A stretch of 64,000 bases of DNA, taken from NCBI GenBank assembly GCA_027422505.1, contig JAPQWV010000481.1, forward strand, positions 124,001 to 188,000. Reading direction: 5' to 3'. Below are positions 1 through 11,807 of the stretch, in pieces. The notes below the pieces were generated by a model. The model did not search any database, had not been told where the DNA came from, and was given only the letters and a program-made list of their open reading frames with translations. A program made the position numbers and the translations under genes. The DNA is from Craterostigma plantagineum. Taxonomy: Eukaryota; Streptophyta; Magnoliopsida; Lamiales; Linderniaceae. Numbering within the stretch: the stretch's first letter is position 1; each line of letters starts with the position of its first letter.

Positions 1-1565
1 GCAAGTGGTGGTGTGGGGCGATGGCGAGCGGGTACAAGAAGCAGGGAGAGGATGACAAACGGCTGCGAAAGGTTCGAAGCGCGAGCGATAGCGAGGCCAG
101 ATCTCTGATAACGCAAGGCTGCGAGCGGGTGTTTGGGATGGATGCAAGATTCCGACGACGGGTGGCTCTGTATATTTTCTCTTTTATTTTTTTAATATTT
201 TTTTTCACTATTTGCAAACACTGTCCCGTCAAATGGCATCATATGATCGATCATAGTATTCCAACTATTTTTTTTGTTTTATTTATTGCGTCGAAGGTGT
301 TAGCGACAACGTCACTAAATAAACTGTTTACTGTTGTGGGATCCTAGGCAGGTGAGGCGCAGACGATTTATCCCCCGAATGGCGTGACCTCGGTTTGTGG
401 GAGGAGACTGGATATGGAAAACGCTGGTAGGATTCAATTCATCGGAGTTTACGATAGCTCCATGACTACGTGTAAGAACATCAAATATCTCATCACTTGA
501 GCATAGGTAATACGTGCTCTCTCTCTCTCTCTCTCTCCCTCTCCCTCCCTCCCTCCCTCGCTCACTCAGATATAACGTGTCTTAAGAAAATTTCGATTAG
601 TTAAGATCGATCGCGCGCAACCTTAACAAGTAGAAGGCACTTTCTCAATGCGCTGAGAGTTTGGTTGGCGTCAATGAAGGCCGATGCAGATCACCTATCA
701 ATTACTATAGACCAATTTCGCAGGTATAATGCATCGTTTCATCCACTGTCGTTATCTGGCAACTAAATTTTGAGTAGTGTAATAACCACTGTTTGTATGA
801 TTTGATGTGGGTAGCCTGCACGAACTTTGCAAATTGCAGAGATGCGTGTGGGAAAAGGTTTTCGCTTGGACCACAAAGGTTGATACATTTGTGGTCGATG
901 TTGCTTTGTTTGATCTTTCAGGGATGTTGTTAGACACGGAAAACTGCTTATACTATTGACATGCTTATTATTAGAGAGCGGTATGTTTGGTTGGTTCATT
1001 TGACGCCCTTTAATCATGCAGGGTTTATGAGTTCATTTGATGATTTTCTTAGCATTGTACACCTAATTGATGATTTGCATGCCGTAGACATGGCTGCAGA
1101 TGGATGGAGACAAGATTCCTTTCGACCGTGGGTTGAAATTCATAATGTATGTTTTACTTTGGGTCTTTTAACGGTTGGTTCAATGTATTGGAAACACTAT
1201 GATCAGATCTTATATTTTCTTATCCTTTCGCACCTATTATCCATTATTGCACTGAGTATGGTTAAAATAGACGTTTGCATTTAGCCATTTAATCGTTTTA
1301 CATACGAAAGGATTTGGTAGTTGTTTGAAGACTCCAATGGTATGAATATATTAATTCGATCACGCCATGCGTGTAATTAGTGATTGATTTTATCACTTTT
1401 AATCGGCGACATAGGATTTAGCATTTGTATTTGATTGCAAACTGACCCATTAGAATTTCTTTATCAATGTAGAAAGGCCATCTTACGTTGAGGCCTCAAA
1501 GGGCATAAATAAGTGATGCTTGCATATTCTTTTCATAACTGAGATTAGTGTAATCTTATATATAT
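1..1565 (+). repeat. Segmental duplicate, copy 1 (Helitron-associated)
   Basis: This stretch recurs at 4327-5898 in the same orientation. I saw only about five differences: a few substitutions, one extra T, and a length change in the CT microsatellite. The match may extend left of the window. It breaks at about 1565, where this copy continues into different sequence. Open frames of 84-108 codons occur, but none resembles a known protein and they are conserved only because the DNA is. Copy 2 runs towards a Helitron-type 3' end, so both are probably parts of Helitron copies. That assignment is inference; the duplication is directly visible. Confidence 0.9.
517..560. repeat. CT/CCCT microsatellite
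   Basis: A pyrimidine tract of CT dinucleotides passes into CTCC tetranucleotides. Its counterpart in the second duplicate copy (about 4842-4895) is roughly 9 bases longer. It is the main length difference between the copies. Confidence 0.9.
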
Positions 1566-4326
1566 AAGGAAATGTAGTTTTCACCTTATCGCTCCACGTG
1601 TCCCGTTAATATTTAGTTTTTATATAAAGAACAATTTTAAATTCAACCCACGTTAGAGGAAAAAAGAGCAATAAATGTCTGTCTACATTCATATCAATAT
1701 GAAATGCCGTTTCCTCTCTTTTTGAAGTGATTCAACATTGTACAGGAATGGAGAAGAACAACAGAATGGTAATTGAAACCCAGGATCTAAATGTTTCAAG
1801 CCGCCCGAAATCGAATGAGGACGATGACATTTTGGAATCCTCAAAGGGTGATAAAATTTACTTGCGCACAACAATCCTAATTCCCAATTAGGTTTCGAAC
1901 ACCAGTCACCACAATCCTCTAATGGTGAAAAAACTCGCTTGAGCACAACAATCCTAATTTCTGAACACCTTCGCTAACCATATCGTGAAATGGCCATTCT
2001 TAGGAACAAAAGCCAATTGATTCGCCCCATCATCTGTGAACTACCTATTGTAAGTTGCAGATTTGATTTATGCTTGGAATTAAACAGCGCCTGTATGTAA
2101 TCGATAGCTTACTACGTTTCTATGATATTGTTTATTCTTAGAGTTATTTATGTGGGCTCTTTGATTTCTTTACCTACTTATGGGTTTCTTGATTTTTTCA
2201 ATCTCATCTGAACCTGACTCGATTGCATTTTAGGTAAATAGTTTATATTTGCTGCTTCAAGTATCGGAAAACGTCGACCAGCACAATTTTTTCGCTAAAA
2301 GTTTCTCAATTCTCAATCACGTCATCATTTCACGATCTTTGCAAATTCTCGCCCATTGTGCAGATATCTAACTATCAGAAGGAGATAGAAATCATGCAAA
2401 CTATGACAAAGGAGGAATAATTAGCCTCTGAGAAGGTGCAAAACTATTAAAATTTACCATCGTTCGTGCCATCTTATTGTTACTGTTTTATTGAGATAGG
2501 ACGTTTCATTGATGTACACAATGAGGAGAACGTTCTACGACGGTTTCCCAGAATCACTAAATATTGAAAAGGAAAATGCCGTTGAGCCCATTTAGGAAGG
2601 AGATAACAAGGAAAATACATGCCTTAAAATAACTTACCATGGTTCTTTACAATCATTTGAAAGGGTGCTTTTGGGGAGGTAACTCTCTGCCATATCCTGA
2701 ATTTCTAATTAGGTTATTTCATGTACATGTTATAATCTGTAGGGAAAAGACAACAGATTAGAGGCTCAAATATTTGGACCATTGTGGAGAAGTTTTGGCA
2801 GGTACGCATTTTGCATGCAATTCAATATATTTTTAACAATATATTTTCTGCATCATATTTGCTTTCAATTTTCAGGAAGAAACACATAAAAATGGCTTTA
2901 CGGACTTGATGATATAGCTTAAGATGAGTTGGCATTCCTATAGGATAGAAATAGTCAAAATTGTCGTTGTCGTGTTTGAGTTATATGGTTTTTTCGTGAG
3001 ATGTATTGATACTAACATTATCTAATTGTCTTCAGTGGATCGATCTGTTCGATGAAGAGATCTAATGGCCCGCCGTGATGTTCTACGAATTCAACATCAA
3101 CAAAAGCCAATGGGTATTGGGTACAAACAGAATAGAATTTATCAATTGCATGGATAATGTCGTCGAGGCTGGTAGATCTGTCATGGTGGTGTTGTAGCAT
3201 GTCCATTTATTTCTGAGTCGGCTCAGCCTGGTTGTTTGAGACCCGTTGTTGCTGATGGCATATACTCAGGTTTCTTTGTCTTCTTTCATTTTTTCTCTTC
3301 TCCGTTTTCTTATTTATTAGTTCAGAGAGCATTTGTTTTAACCGTCGTTTGTTGATTTTGATCCTCTCTGCTGCATATGAATGTTTCTTTTGCTTTGATG
3401 TTCCGTAGTTATTTTTCCACATGTGCTAATCATCTGCGGGCCGACCATGTAAGTGGAGTTTTTTGGCATTGGTGTTATTTATGTTCATTTAGGCATTCAT
3501 CGTGTACATACAATTTTTTTTCGATTTTTGTTGGTAGGTAATATGTGGTTTTCTCCTTATTATAATCTTCAATAAATTATGTTGTTAATCTGGGTTCTTT
3601 ACTATAGATGTTTTATGGTATAATTGGTTCGTTGATTGAATTTTCTTATTCTCACGGGGTTCAATAGGCTCGGAAACTATCTCAAACTTCTCAATCTCAA
3701 CGACCAGCTGATAACAACGATACTCATGTAGCAGATGCGGATGGGGACTGACCATGAAAGGTCACGAGCGGCTGTTTTGGTTGGTCTGAGGGACGCGAGA
3801 TATCGGTGAGGGTGTCTGTCCCCCCAAACACGTCTATGTTTGTCTGTTACAAGATTTGGTAACGATTTTTTTTTTTAATGTATTTGAAGATGTTTACTAT
3901 GGAAACTTCGAAAACTTTTCATATCCGTTCTTCATGGTTATAAGTATGTCTACGCTGATATTACTTTATATGTCTTTGCTTATGAATTTAGGGAAAGCGT
4001 GTGCCCACATTGTAACTCTAGCATGAATGTGCATGTTAGCATGTCTTCTTCGTCATGAAGTGAGAGGATACATAGGTTGCGTAAGGTGAAGCTCTTCTTT
4101 TTCTTTATCTCTATAAATTTGTTTTTTCTTTCTCTTTACTTGATTTGAAATTTACTATATCTTTTGTCATTCTTATTTGGGGCAGATCTTGCGAGTGGTG
4201 GTGCTGGGCCACGATGGGAGAGTGCAAGCAGCCTCGACGAGCGGAACTCAGATCTGCTACACGCTTACTGCTCGGCTTTGAAGGTTCGTAAGGGAAAGTA
4301 AGAGAACCCGCTTGGTAGAACTGGAT
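1566..4326. other. Unassigned DNA between the two duplicate copies
   Basis: About 2.8 kb lies between the copies and is not part of the repeat. The plus strand at about 3035-3200 has coding-like composition broken by a stop, and I could not assign it to a family. Elsewhere there is only AT-rich sequence with short open frames, and no transposase or helicase motif. It may be Helitron interior or captured gene fragments, but the sequence alone does not show which. Confidence 0.4.
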
Positions 4327-5898
4327 GCAAGTGGTGGTGTGGGGCGATGGCGAGCGGGTACAAGAAGCAGGGAGAGGATGACAAACGACTGCGAAAGGTT
4401 CGAAGCGCGAGCGATAGCGAGGCCAGATCTCTGATAACGCAAGGCTGCGAGCGGGTGTTTGGGATGGATGCAAGATTCCGACGACGGGTGGCTCTGTATA
4501 TTTTCTCTTTTATTTTTTTAATATTTTTTTTCACTATTTGCAAACACTGTCCCGTCAAATGGCATCATATGATCGATCATAGTATTCCAACTATTTTTTT
4601 TTGTTTTATTTATTGCGTCGAAGGTGTTAGCGACAACGTCACTAAATAAACTGTTTACTGTTGTGGGATCCTAGGCAGGTGAGGCGCAGCCGATTTATCC
4701 CCCGAATGGCGTGACCTCGGTTTGTGGGAGGAGACTGGATATGGAAAACGCTGGTAGGATTCAATTCATCGGAGTTTACGATAGCTCCATGACTACGTGT
4801 AAGAACATCAAATATCTCATCACTTGAGCATAGGTAATACGTGCTCTCTCTCTCTCTCTCCCTCTCCCTCTCTCTCTCCCTCCCTCCCTCCCTCGCTCAC
4901 TCAGATATAATGTGTCTTAAGAAAATTTCGATTAGTTAAGATCGATCGCGCGCAACCTTAACAAGTAGAAGGCACTTTCTCAATGCGCTGAGAGTTTGGT
5001 TGGCGTCAATGAAGGCCGATGCAGATCACCTATCAATTACTATAGACCAATTTCGCAGGTATAATGCATCGTTTCATCCACTGTCGTTATCTGGCAACTA
5101 AATTTTGAGTAGTGTAATAACCACTGTTTGTATGATTTGATGTGGGTAGCCTGCACGAACTTTGCAAATTGCAGAGATGCGTGTGGGAAAAGGTTTTCGC
5201 TTGGACCACAAAGGTTGATACATTTGTGGTCGATGTTGCTTTGTTTGATCTTTCAGGGATGTTGTTAGACACGGAAAACTGCTTATACTATTGACATGCT
5301 TATTATTAGAGAGCGGTATGTTTGGTTGGTTCATTTGACGCCCTTTAATCATGCAGGGTTTATGAGTTCATTTGATGATTTTCTTAGCATTGTACACCTA
5401 ATTGATGATTTGCATGCCGTAGACATGGCTGCAGATGGATGGAGACAAGATTCCTTTCGACCGTGGGTTGAAATTCATAATGTATGTTTTACTTTGGGTC
5501 TTTTAACGGTTGGTTCAATGTATTGGAAACACTATGATCAGATCTTATATTTTCTTATCCTTTCGCACCTATTATCCATTATTGCACTGAGTATGGTTAA
5601 AATAGACGTTTGCATTTAGCCATTTAATCGTTTTACATACGAAAGGATTTGGTAGTTGTTTGAAGACTCCAATGGTATGAATATATTAATTCGATCACGC
5701 CATGCGTGTAATTAGTGATTGATTTTATCACTTTTAATCGGCGACATAGGATTTAGCATTTGTATTTGATTGCAAACTGACCCATTAGAATTTCTTTATC
5801 AATGTAGAAAGGCCATCTTACGTTGAGGCCTCAAAGGGCATAAATAAGTGATGCTTGCATATTCTTTTCATAACTGAGATTAGTGTAATCTTATATAT
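4327..5898 (+). repeat. Segmental duplicate, copy 2 (Helitron-associated)
   Basis: Second copy of the segment at 1-1565, offset by 4326 bases at its start and 4335 after the longer CT tract. Homology ends at about 5898. From there this copy runs about 290 bases to the Helitron-like terminus at 6191. The near identity means the duplication is recent or has been homogenised. Confidence 0.9.
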
Positions 5899-6163
5899 GT
5901 TTGCTATATGAGAACTGTCGGCGTTGGACAAGTAGAACAACTTTGAATCAATAACAGAAACAGCCAAAAAAGCAGAGTGCAAGAGAAAAGCTCTAAACCT
6001 GGTCAAGTACCTTTCTTAAGAGGGGAGAAACCTCGATGATATTGCTCAATTGTTTATGCCATTAAGTATCGCGGCAAATGATAATCATTGTGTGATTGTT
6101 ATAGAATTTGTTAGAAATAATTTGTTGACTTCGTATTTTTTCATTTTTTATGCATACTTAAGA

Positions 6164-6191
6164 CCCGTGCATTGCACGGGCAAAAAACTAG
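6164..6191 (+). mobile_element. Helitron-type 3' terminus
   Basis: CCCGTGC at 6164-6170 pairs with GCACGGG at 6174-6180 across a three-base loop. It is followed by CAAAAAA and then CTAG at 6188-6191, with a T beyond. A short GC-rich hairpin about 8-11 bases before a terminal CTRR is the defining 3' end of plant Helitrons, which insert between A and T. No Rep/helicase coding region is visible, so this would be a non-autonomous element. The 5' TC end was not located. Confidence 0.75.
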
Positions 6192-7219
6192 TATGATATA
6201 TGCAGATGGGAAAGTAGCATTTTCTTCCTGGACCGATTTTGGGTTTACCATCGTGAGACTCGACCTAGAAAACGAGGTTTACGTTATTACCGAGCCCCTA
6301 CTTCCCCGCAGTGTAGGCGTTTATTTAGGATAGACGGAAGGTTGCCTTAGTGTTCCCTATGACTTCTATGGATCCTAAATAAATAGAACGACGTCGGAAA
6401 ATCTTGGACTAAGTTAGTTCGCATTCCTTATGTTCAGGGACGGACCCAGAAATCGAAGTCTAGGGGGGCAGCCCAGTAGTGAAGCCCAACTGAAGGGGCA
6501 GCCCATAGGTTTTTAAAAAGAAAAAAAAAATTCAGCTCATTAGGATCGAACCCAAGACAATAACTAGTGGAGAACTTATACTATATCTCATAACCACTAG
6601 GGCAATACAATAGATATGCTTATGGCTATTACTAATATTATTACTACGAAAGTTGGGGCTGGGGGGCAAGATGTAATACCCGTAAAATCTAATTACGGGA
6701 TTTACGATTTAAGCAGGGATGAAAATATTTAATTAAGAACTTTTGGATTAATTAGTATTTTAAATAATACGATGTCTTCATATATTCATACCTTTAAGTG
6801 ACTTATGAGCCTATATGATTTCATGTTGTGTGATTTATAATTCTTATGTGTGTTACGAATTAGAACTAATGCGACTGCATGGAACATATTTTATGATTTT
6901 ACGCGTCACCATGATTTCATATTAGGTGCTATTAGGGTTACTAACCAAGTTGAAGAATTAATTAAATTTAGGTTAGTTATTTATTTTAGGGTTTTTAGTG
7001 CATGACATGCTATATATGATATAGTCTTATATGGCTTATGTGCTATTAGAATAATTAACGTGGTAGGAAATTTAAGTTAGAACTTAGAAGTAAATTAGTA
7101 TAAGGTGCCTAGATTTTTGGTAGGAGATAATATTAATAAAAGTTAAGAAATTCAAACCATATATTAAACTAAAATTGGGATTAGGTCACGAGCTAGACCT
7201 AAATTCGAACCCAAAGTGT

Positions 7220-7223
<4 letters not shown>

Positions 7224-7276
<53 letters not shown>
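7224..7276. repeat. (AT)n microsatellite
   Basis: About 26 uninterrupted AT units within the probable LTR. Confidence 0.95.
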
Positions 7277-7280
<4 letters not shown>

Positions 7281-8399
7281 AGACCTAAGATTATCCTATG
7301 CGATTACTTAACCAAAAGGAAAGGGAAATTAATAAAATAATGCATAACACAAGAGGTAAGGATTGATAAAGTATCCATCATTATCAATTGCTAACCACTA
7401 CACGCAAGGTAAAATTAAGGAATGAGAAAGGAGGGTAAAACCTACGCACCAACTTGTCTTTTCAATTACAAATCTCAAGGTTCTAATATATATTATATCC
7501 CAAGTTAATATTACATGAACGACGGAAAACAACAAAGAGAAGAACAGTTAAGAAGAGAGGAAAACAAGGAGTAAAAGAGAACTTCATCAAGGAATCAACT
7601 TCGGCTAAGTTTGGAAATCTTTTCGGTAGGTGAAAACCTCACCTACAACACGTAACTTTTTATGGTTTACTTGTTAATATATTCCATGATCCCTGTGAGA
7701 ATTCGTCATGACTTATGTGCTAGGAAAACCCTAAATTTCTGAGTTGAACATATGCTAAAGTTATTGTTTTTAGCATTCACGTAAGCTGATGCTTTGAATA
7801 TGGGTTCGAGATTCTTAAATTGTATGATGAAAATTTCGTATGCTAACTTAGAACAATTAACTCTCGAATAGTATAAGACACTTAGAGATTTAATTATTAT
7901 GGGTAGTTGAGCTTATCATGGGGTAGGAATACTACTTTCAAGTGAGATTACAATAAGGGGTAGATGAGAAAGTGTTGGAACGATTGGGTTATCTCAGCCT
8001 TAGGAGATTTTATTAAATTCAACAAAGTAGAAGTTTTGATTGATAGTCAGTTCGCATAATGACTTATGGATTAACAATAGTTTTGGTCGATTTAGTGAAA
8101 TACAGATTTGACAATATTTTATTCAATCCACTAATTTACAATCGGGTTTATATTATAACAGGGTTTAGAATATTTTAATACTCCAACATGATGACTTTCG
8201 ATCGATAGTGTTAAAAATGGGTAGATAAGAGAGCATTCGATCGACAGTGTCGAATTGAGTAGATGAGAGAGCATTCAAACGATTATATTTCAGCCTTAGA
8301 TTATTTTAATATTTTAGTATGATGAGTTTTGATCAAATCAAGAAAGTTAATTTAGGAATCAAGCGATACATGCTTGTAACTTGAGGAATATTAAATGTA

Positions 8400-9130
8400 T
8401 TAATTATTGTGAAAACTCGGACAGAATCTCGAAGTAAAACTCGAGAATCATGTCAAAATGCATATTATTATCGACTTTGGAAGTTTGTGTAGGAAGGAGC
8501 ACGGAATTTATCTTTGATATGATTATCGAAATTTTGTTTGAATTGTCGAAACATATCTCGACATTTTTTATAAGGTAGACACATCTCTCGACATTTTGGT
8601 TCTAATATCGACATCTTGTTTTACATACATATAGACACATATATCTAGACCTTTTTTTTATGATTTTAACATACATGTCGAGAGTTACTTCAAAAGCATA
8701 TCGAAATTGTATAGAATCTCGAGACTATGTTTGACAATCATGTGGATATTGTGTATAACATATCGAAATCTTTATTATAATTTCGAAAACCCTAGCCCGA
8801 GATTCATTATTAAGTCATGTCGAGATTCACACCTAATCTTATGTCGAGATTCATTTATCGAAATATACCTCGAGATCCTTACATAAGTAACATACATCTC
8901 GAAATCTATCTTGTAATATCGACATTCTACTATATTAACTTCTTGACATCTTAAAGTATAGTATCAGTATATATATCTCGAGATCATAGTCGAGATTCTA
9001 TGATCTATATCGAAATATTTGTGTAATTTCAGTACCGAATTCATATATTGTTCAAAGCTCGAGATTCATGTCCAATATATGTCAAGATCTTTAGGATCTT
9101 CGAAATGATATTTTTCCGATTCAAGACAAA
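8400..9130. repeat. TCGA-palindrome-rich array in LTR
   Basis: Dozens of degenerate TCGA-centred words such as TCTCGAGA, TTTCGAAA and GTCGAGAT occur at irregular short spacing in otherwise AT-rich DNA. There is no open frame. The same vocabulary fills 33230-34160. Confidence 0.75.
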
Positions 9131-9790
9131 ATTTCAAATTTTAGGATTTCGAAACTCATGGAAATCGAAATTAGGGTTTTCAAATTAAGCCAATTTCGTG
9201 ACATTATAACTATACTAACAAACCCTAATTTTATGTTTCTATACTTAGGGTTTGAAGAATTACGACTTACAGTACGATAAGATTAAATAAGTTAAGGATA
9301 CCAGGTAAGTGGAAATCGCAACTACAACACATAATTATATGTGTATGAATTATATGTCTATGTGCCTTTCATGATTTTATGTGACTTCTATGATTTCTAT
9401 GTGACGTAAATTTACGTGATTTTTGTGTGACGTAAATCATTCAATGAATATTGCACGCATGTTTATATGATTCATCGCATGAGCATATGCACGCACGACT
9501 AGTATGAGAGTCAGAGAAATAGCATGCATGAGTATAATATCACTTGAGAGCGATGTATATTTTCCGATATAGGCATTTGTGTCGACTCAATGATGAGTCA
9601 CGGCTCTTCTATGCTACCACGGAGATTCACGAAGCCGAATTACCTGATTCACGAAAGGTAGGGGGAATACCCCGTAGCGGGAGATGCAACATGGAGGATG
9701 CGACTCGAGGGTATGAGCGGCACCGAGGGAACCTCGAGTGTTGGCGACCTCGTAGTAAGCTACCAGCGAGAAGCGCCCGCGTGTCAGACT

Positions 9791-10046
9791 GCATTGGGAT
9801 GGAAAGGCGCCTTAGAGTTAAACAAAATTTGTGTGCCCGGGTTAGCCTCTCAATGGGACCGCATTGGGATTGAAAGGCACTGTTAGCCTCTCAATGGGAC
9901 TGCATTGGGATTGAAAGGCACTAGTAGCCTCTCAGTGTGCATCACATTGGGATTGAAAGGCACTAGTAGTCTGTCAGTGTGGATCGCATTGGGATTGAAA
10001 GGCACTGTTAGCCTCTCAATGGGACTGCATTGGGATTGAAAGGCAC
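9791..10046. repeat. 41-42 bp hairpin-forming tandem repeat
   Basis: The core GCATTGGGATTGAAAGGCAC recurs at about 9861, 9902, 9943, 9986 and 10027, with an outlying copy at 9791. The unit also carries GCCTCTCAATG, which is partly complementary to the core, so each unit can fold on itself. Confidence 0.85.
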
Positions 10047-11179
10047 CATAGGGATAAGCACAGACTGAGTACTCGGTTTTAGCCTCCCAGTGTGTGCACT
10101 GTCACTTATTCAACCCTTAGGGGTTTGAACTCTATATGGTGCATAGTAAGATTGAAAGCCGAAAGAGCCCAAATATGTTATGAAAGGTCAAGAAGAATGT
10201 GAGAAAGGTCAGGAAGAATGTGAGAAGTAGATAGCATTGGCGCGGATGCCTTCGCTATTTAGGTCACGTGCATTGCATGCATGATTTTCACTTACTGAGC
10301 TTTATAAGCTCATTCCACGTTTTTATGTGTTGTAGGACCCCGCGATCACGGTACGTGATCATTTTCACGGCGAGGCCAACTTTTGAAGCTTCCGGGGGCT
10401 TTTGAGATGGAAGTGTGTGCATGGATGCGACCTCGTGGAGGCCCAGTAGATAGATTTCTTTTGACCCTCATGCGCGTTTTCCTATGTGAATAGGACCCAA
10501 CGATGATTTTGTAGGAACAGTTACGATTCCTTTATATAAAAGGAAAAATTTTTATACGACATTTCGTACTATCTATTTCATTAGTAGGACATTAGTCGCA
10601 TAGACTAGTGTAGAAAGTAGTGGTGGAAGACGGGACGCCACTCAAGTGACCCCCCTAGCCCCAACGTAGTTCCGTCCCTGCTTATGTTGACGGGCCTTTT
10701 AGTTACATTACGGGATAATTGCTCATATAGTTTGTGTATTTCACTCGGGGAGGTAATACTGATCGGATTATGAGTTTCGGGGCAATCTATGGTGGTCCCG
10801 CTGCCGCGTCTAAGCTAAGTAAAGATTCGAGCATCGAATAATCGATCTTTGTTTTTTTCTTTGTCTTTTTGCCACATTGACATTTTGTTGGGTAAGTAAG
10901 GATTCGAGCATTGAAATTGATATTTGTGTGATTAGTGTTTGTTGTTTGATGAAATGGATTATGCTAGTTTAATGGTGGTCGGTGATATTTATGGAATCAC
11001 ATATTTATCCGAGTATTATGATCTCTGTTGTAGAGGTGAACGAGAAATTTGATGTTTATAATATACAATACAAAAGCCGTACTATTGGCGCTCAAACTTG
11101 TACTTAGAGTTCGTTGCAGAAAAAGACAAAAGATCTTTGAAGAATTGAAGTTGAAGGCGAAACGGATGAATAACATTAA

Positions 11180-11362
11180 TGTTATATAATATTATTATCT
11201 GTGTAGTATAGTAATATAGAAAGGATATCAACGTAAAACAAGAATTCTATTATTTTTCTCATACTCAACATTACACAAAGAACCGTGATATATATAGAAG
11301 GAAATAGAGCATTAAATGCATTAAATTACATCAACTAACACCCACTAACTGTATTCATAATA
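11180..11362 (-). repeat. 3' LTR of the copia element
   Basis: Matches 16997-17201 apart from three substitutions (all C/T or G/A type), a 3-base indel and a roughly 20-base deletion near the TGTTATATAAT end. TSD ATTAA lies immediately to the left. Confidence 0.92.
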
Positions 11363-11807
11363 CCCCCCTTGGATGTTTATTTAATGATAGATCCTTCGAA
11401 GTTTGATGGTATAGCTGCCTCATTAAAAACCTTACTGGGAAAACCACATGGGAAAAACCACAGTGAAGGAAAAAAGAGTGCAACACGTATTTCTCCCCCT
11501 GATGATAGTATTACTTCAAATCTCGAAGTCTTCGAACTCCAATTGAATGGACCAATTTTTTAAATATTATAGGAGGAAGCGCTTTCGTAAATAAATCTGC
11601 GAAATTCTCGCTAGAGCGCACTTGTTGTACATCAATGTCACCATTTTCCTCTAAATCGTGCGTAAAGAAAAATTTTGGTGAAATATGTTTTGTTGTATCT
11701 CCTTTGATATATCCGTCCTTTAATTGGGCGATGCATGCCGCATTATCTTCATATAATGTTGTCGGAGGTAGTTTCTCCGATAATAAACCGCAAGTTTGTT
11801 GTATATG

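Larger units (their letters stand above)
6672..10639 (+). mobile_element. Probable solo LTR of a large Ty3-type element
   Basis: The sequence starts TGTAATACCCG inside the hAT element and ends near the junction with its right arm. CAAGA lies before it and CAAGT after it, an imperfect 5-bp duplication, and the right terminus lacks the expected terminal CA, so the boundaries are tentative. The content is noncoding: an AT microsatellite, a TCGA-palindrome array and a 41-bp tandem repeat. The stretch around 9100-9480 is related in reverse complement to 36640-37020. The TCGA array matches in style the firmly bounded solo LTR at 31955-35314. This supports an LTR of the same broad family. Confidence 0.55.
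6435..10680. mobile_element. hAT-like element with 8-bp TSD, interrupted
   Basis: The left end starts CAGGGACGGA and the right end finishes TCCGTCCCTG, its exact reverse complement. The direct repeat CTTATGTT flanks it at 6427-6434 and 10681-10688, a perfect 8-bp duplication as expected for hAT. Just inside both ends are G-rich or C-rich runs, like those in the hAT element at 25479-28502, so the two are probably related. No transposase is present. Most of the interior (about 6672-10639) looks like an inserted LTR, leaving an original element of only about 280 bp. Confidence 0.85.

Noticed and set aside
961..1284. 107-codon frame conserved in both duplicate copies
   Set aside because: Conservation is explained by near-identical DNA; the protein has no recognisable domain.
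9791..10046. CRISPR-like regular repeats
   Set aside because: Units are contiguous and diverged, with no unique spacers, inside plant transposon DNA.
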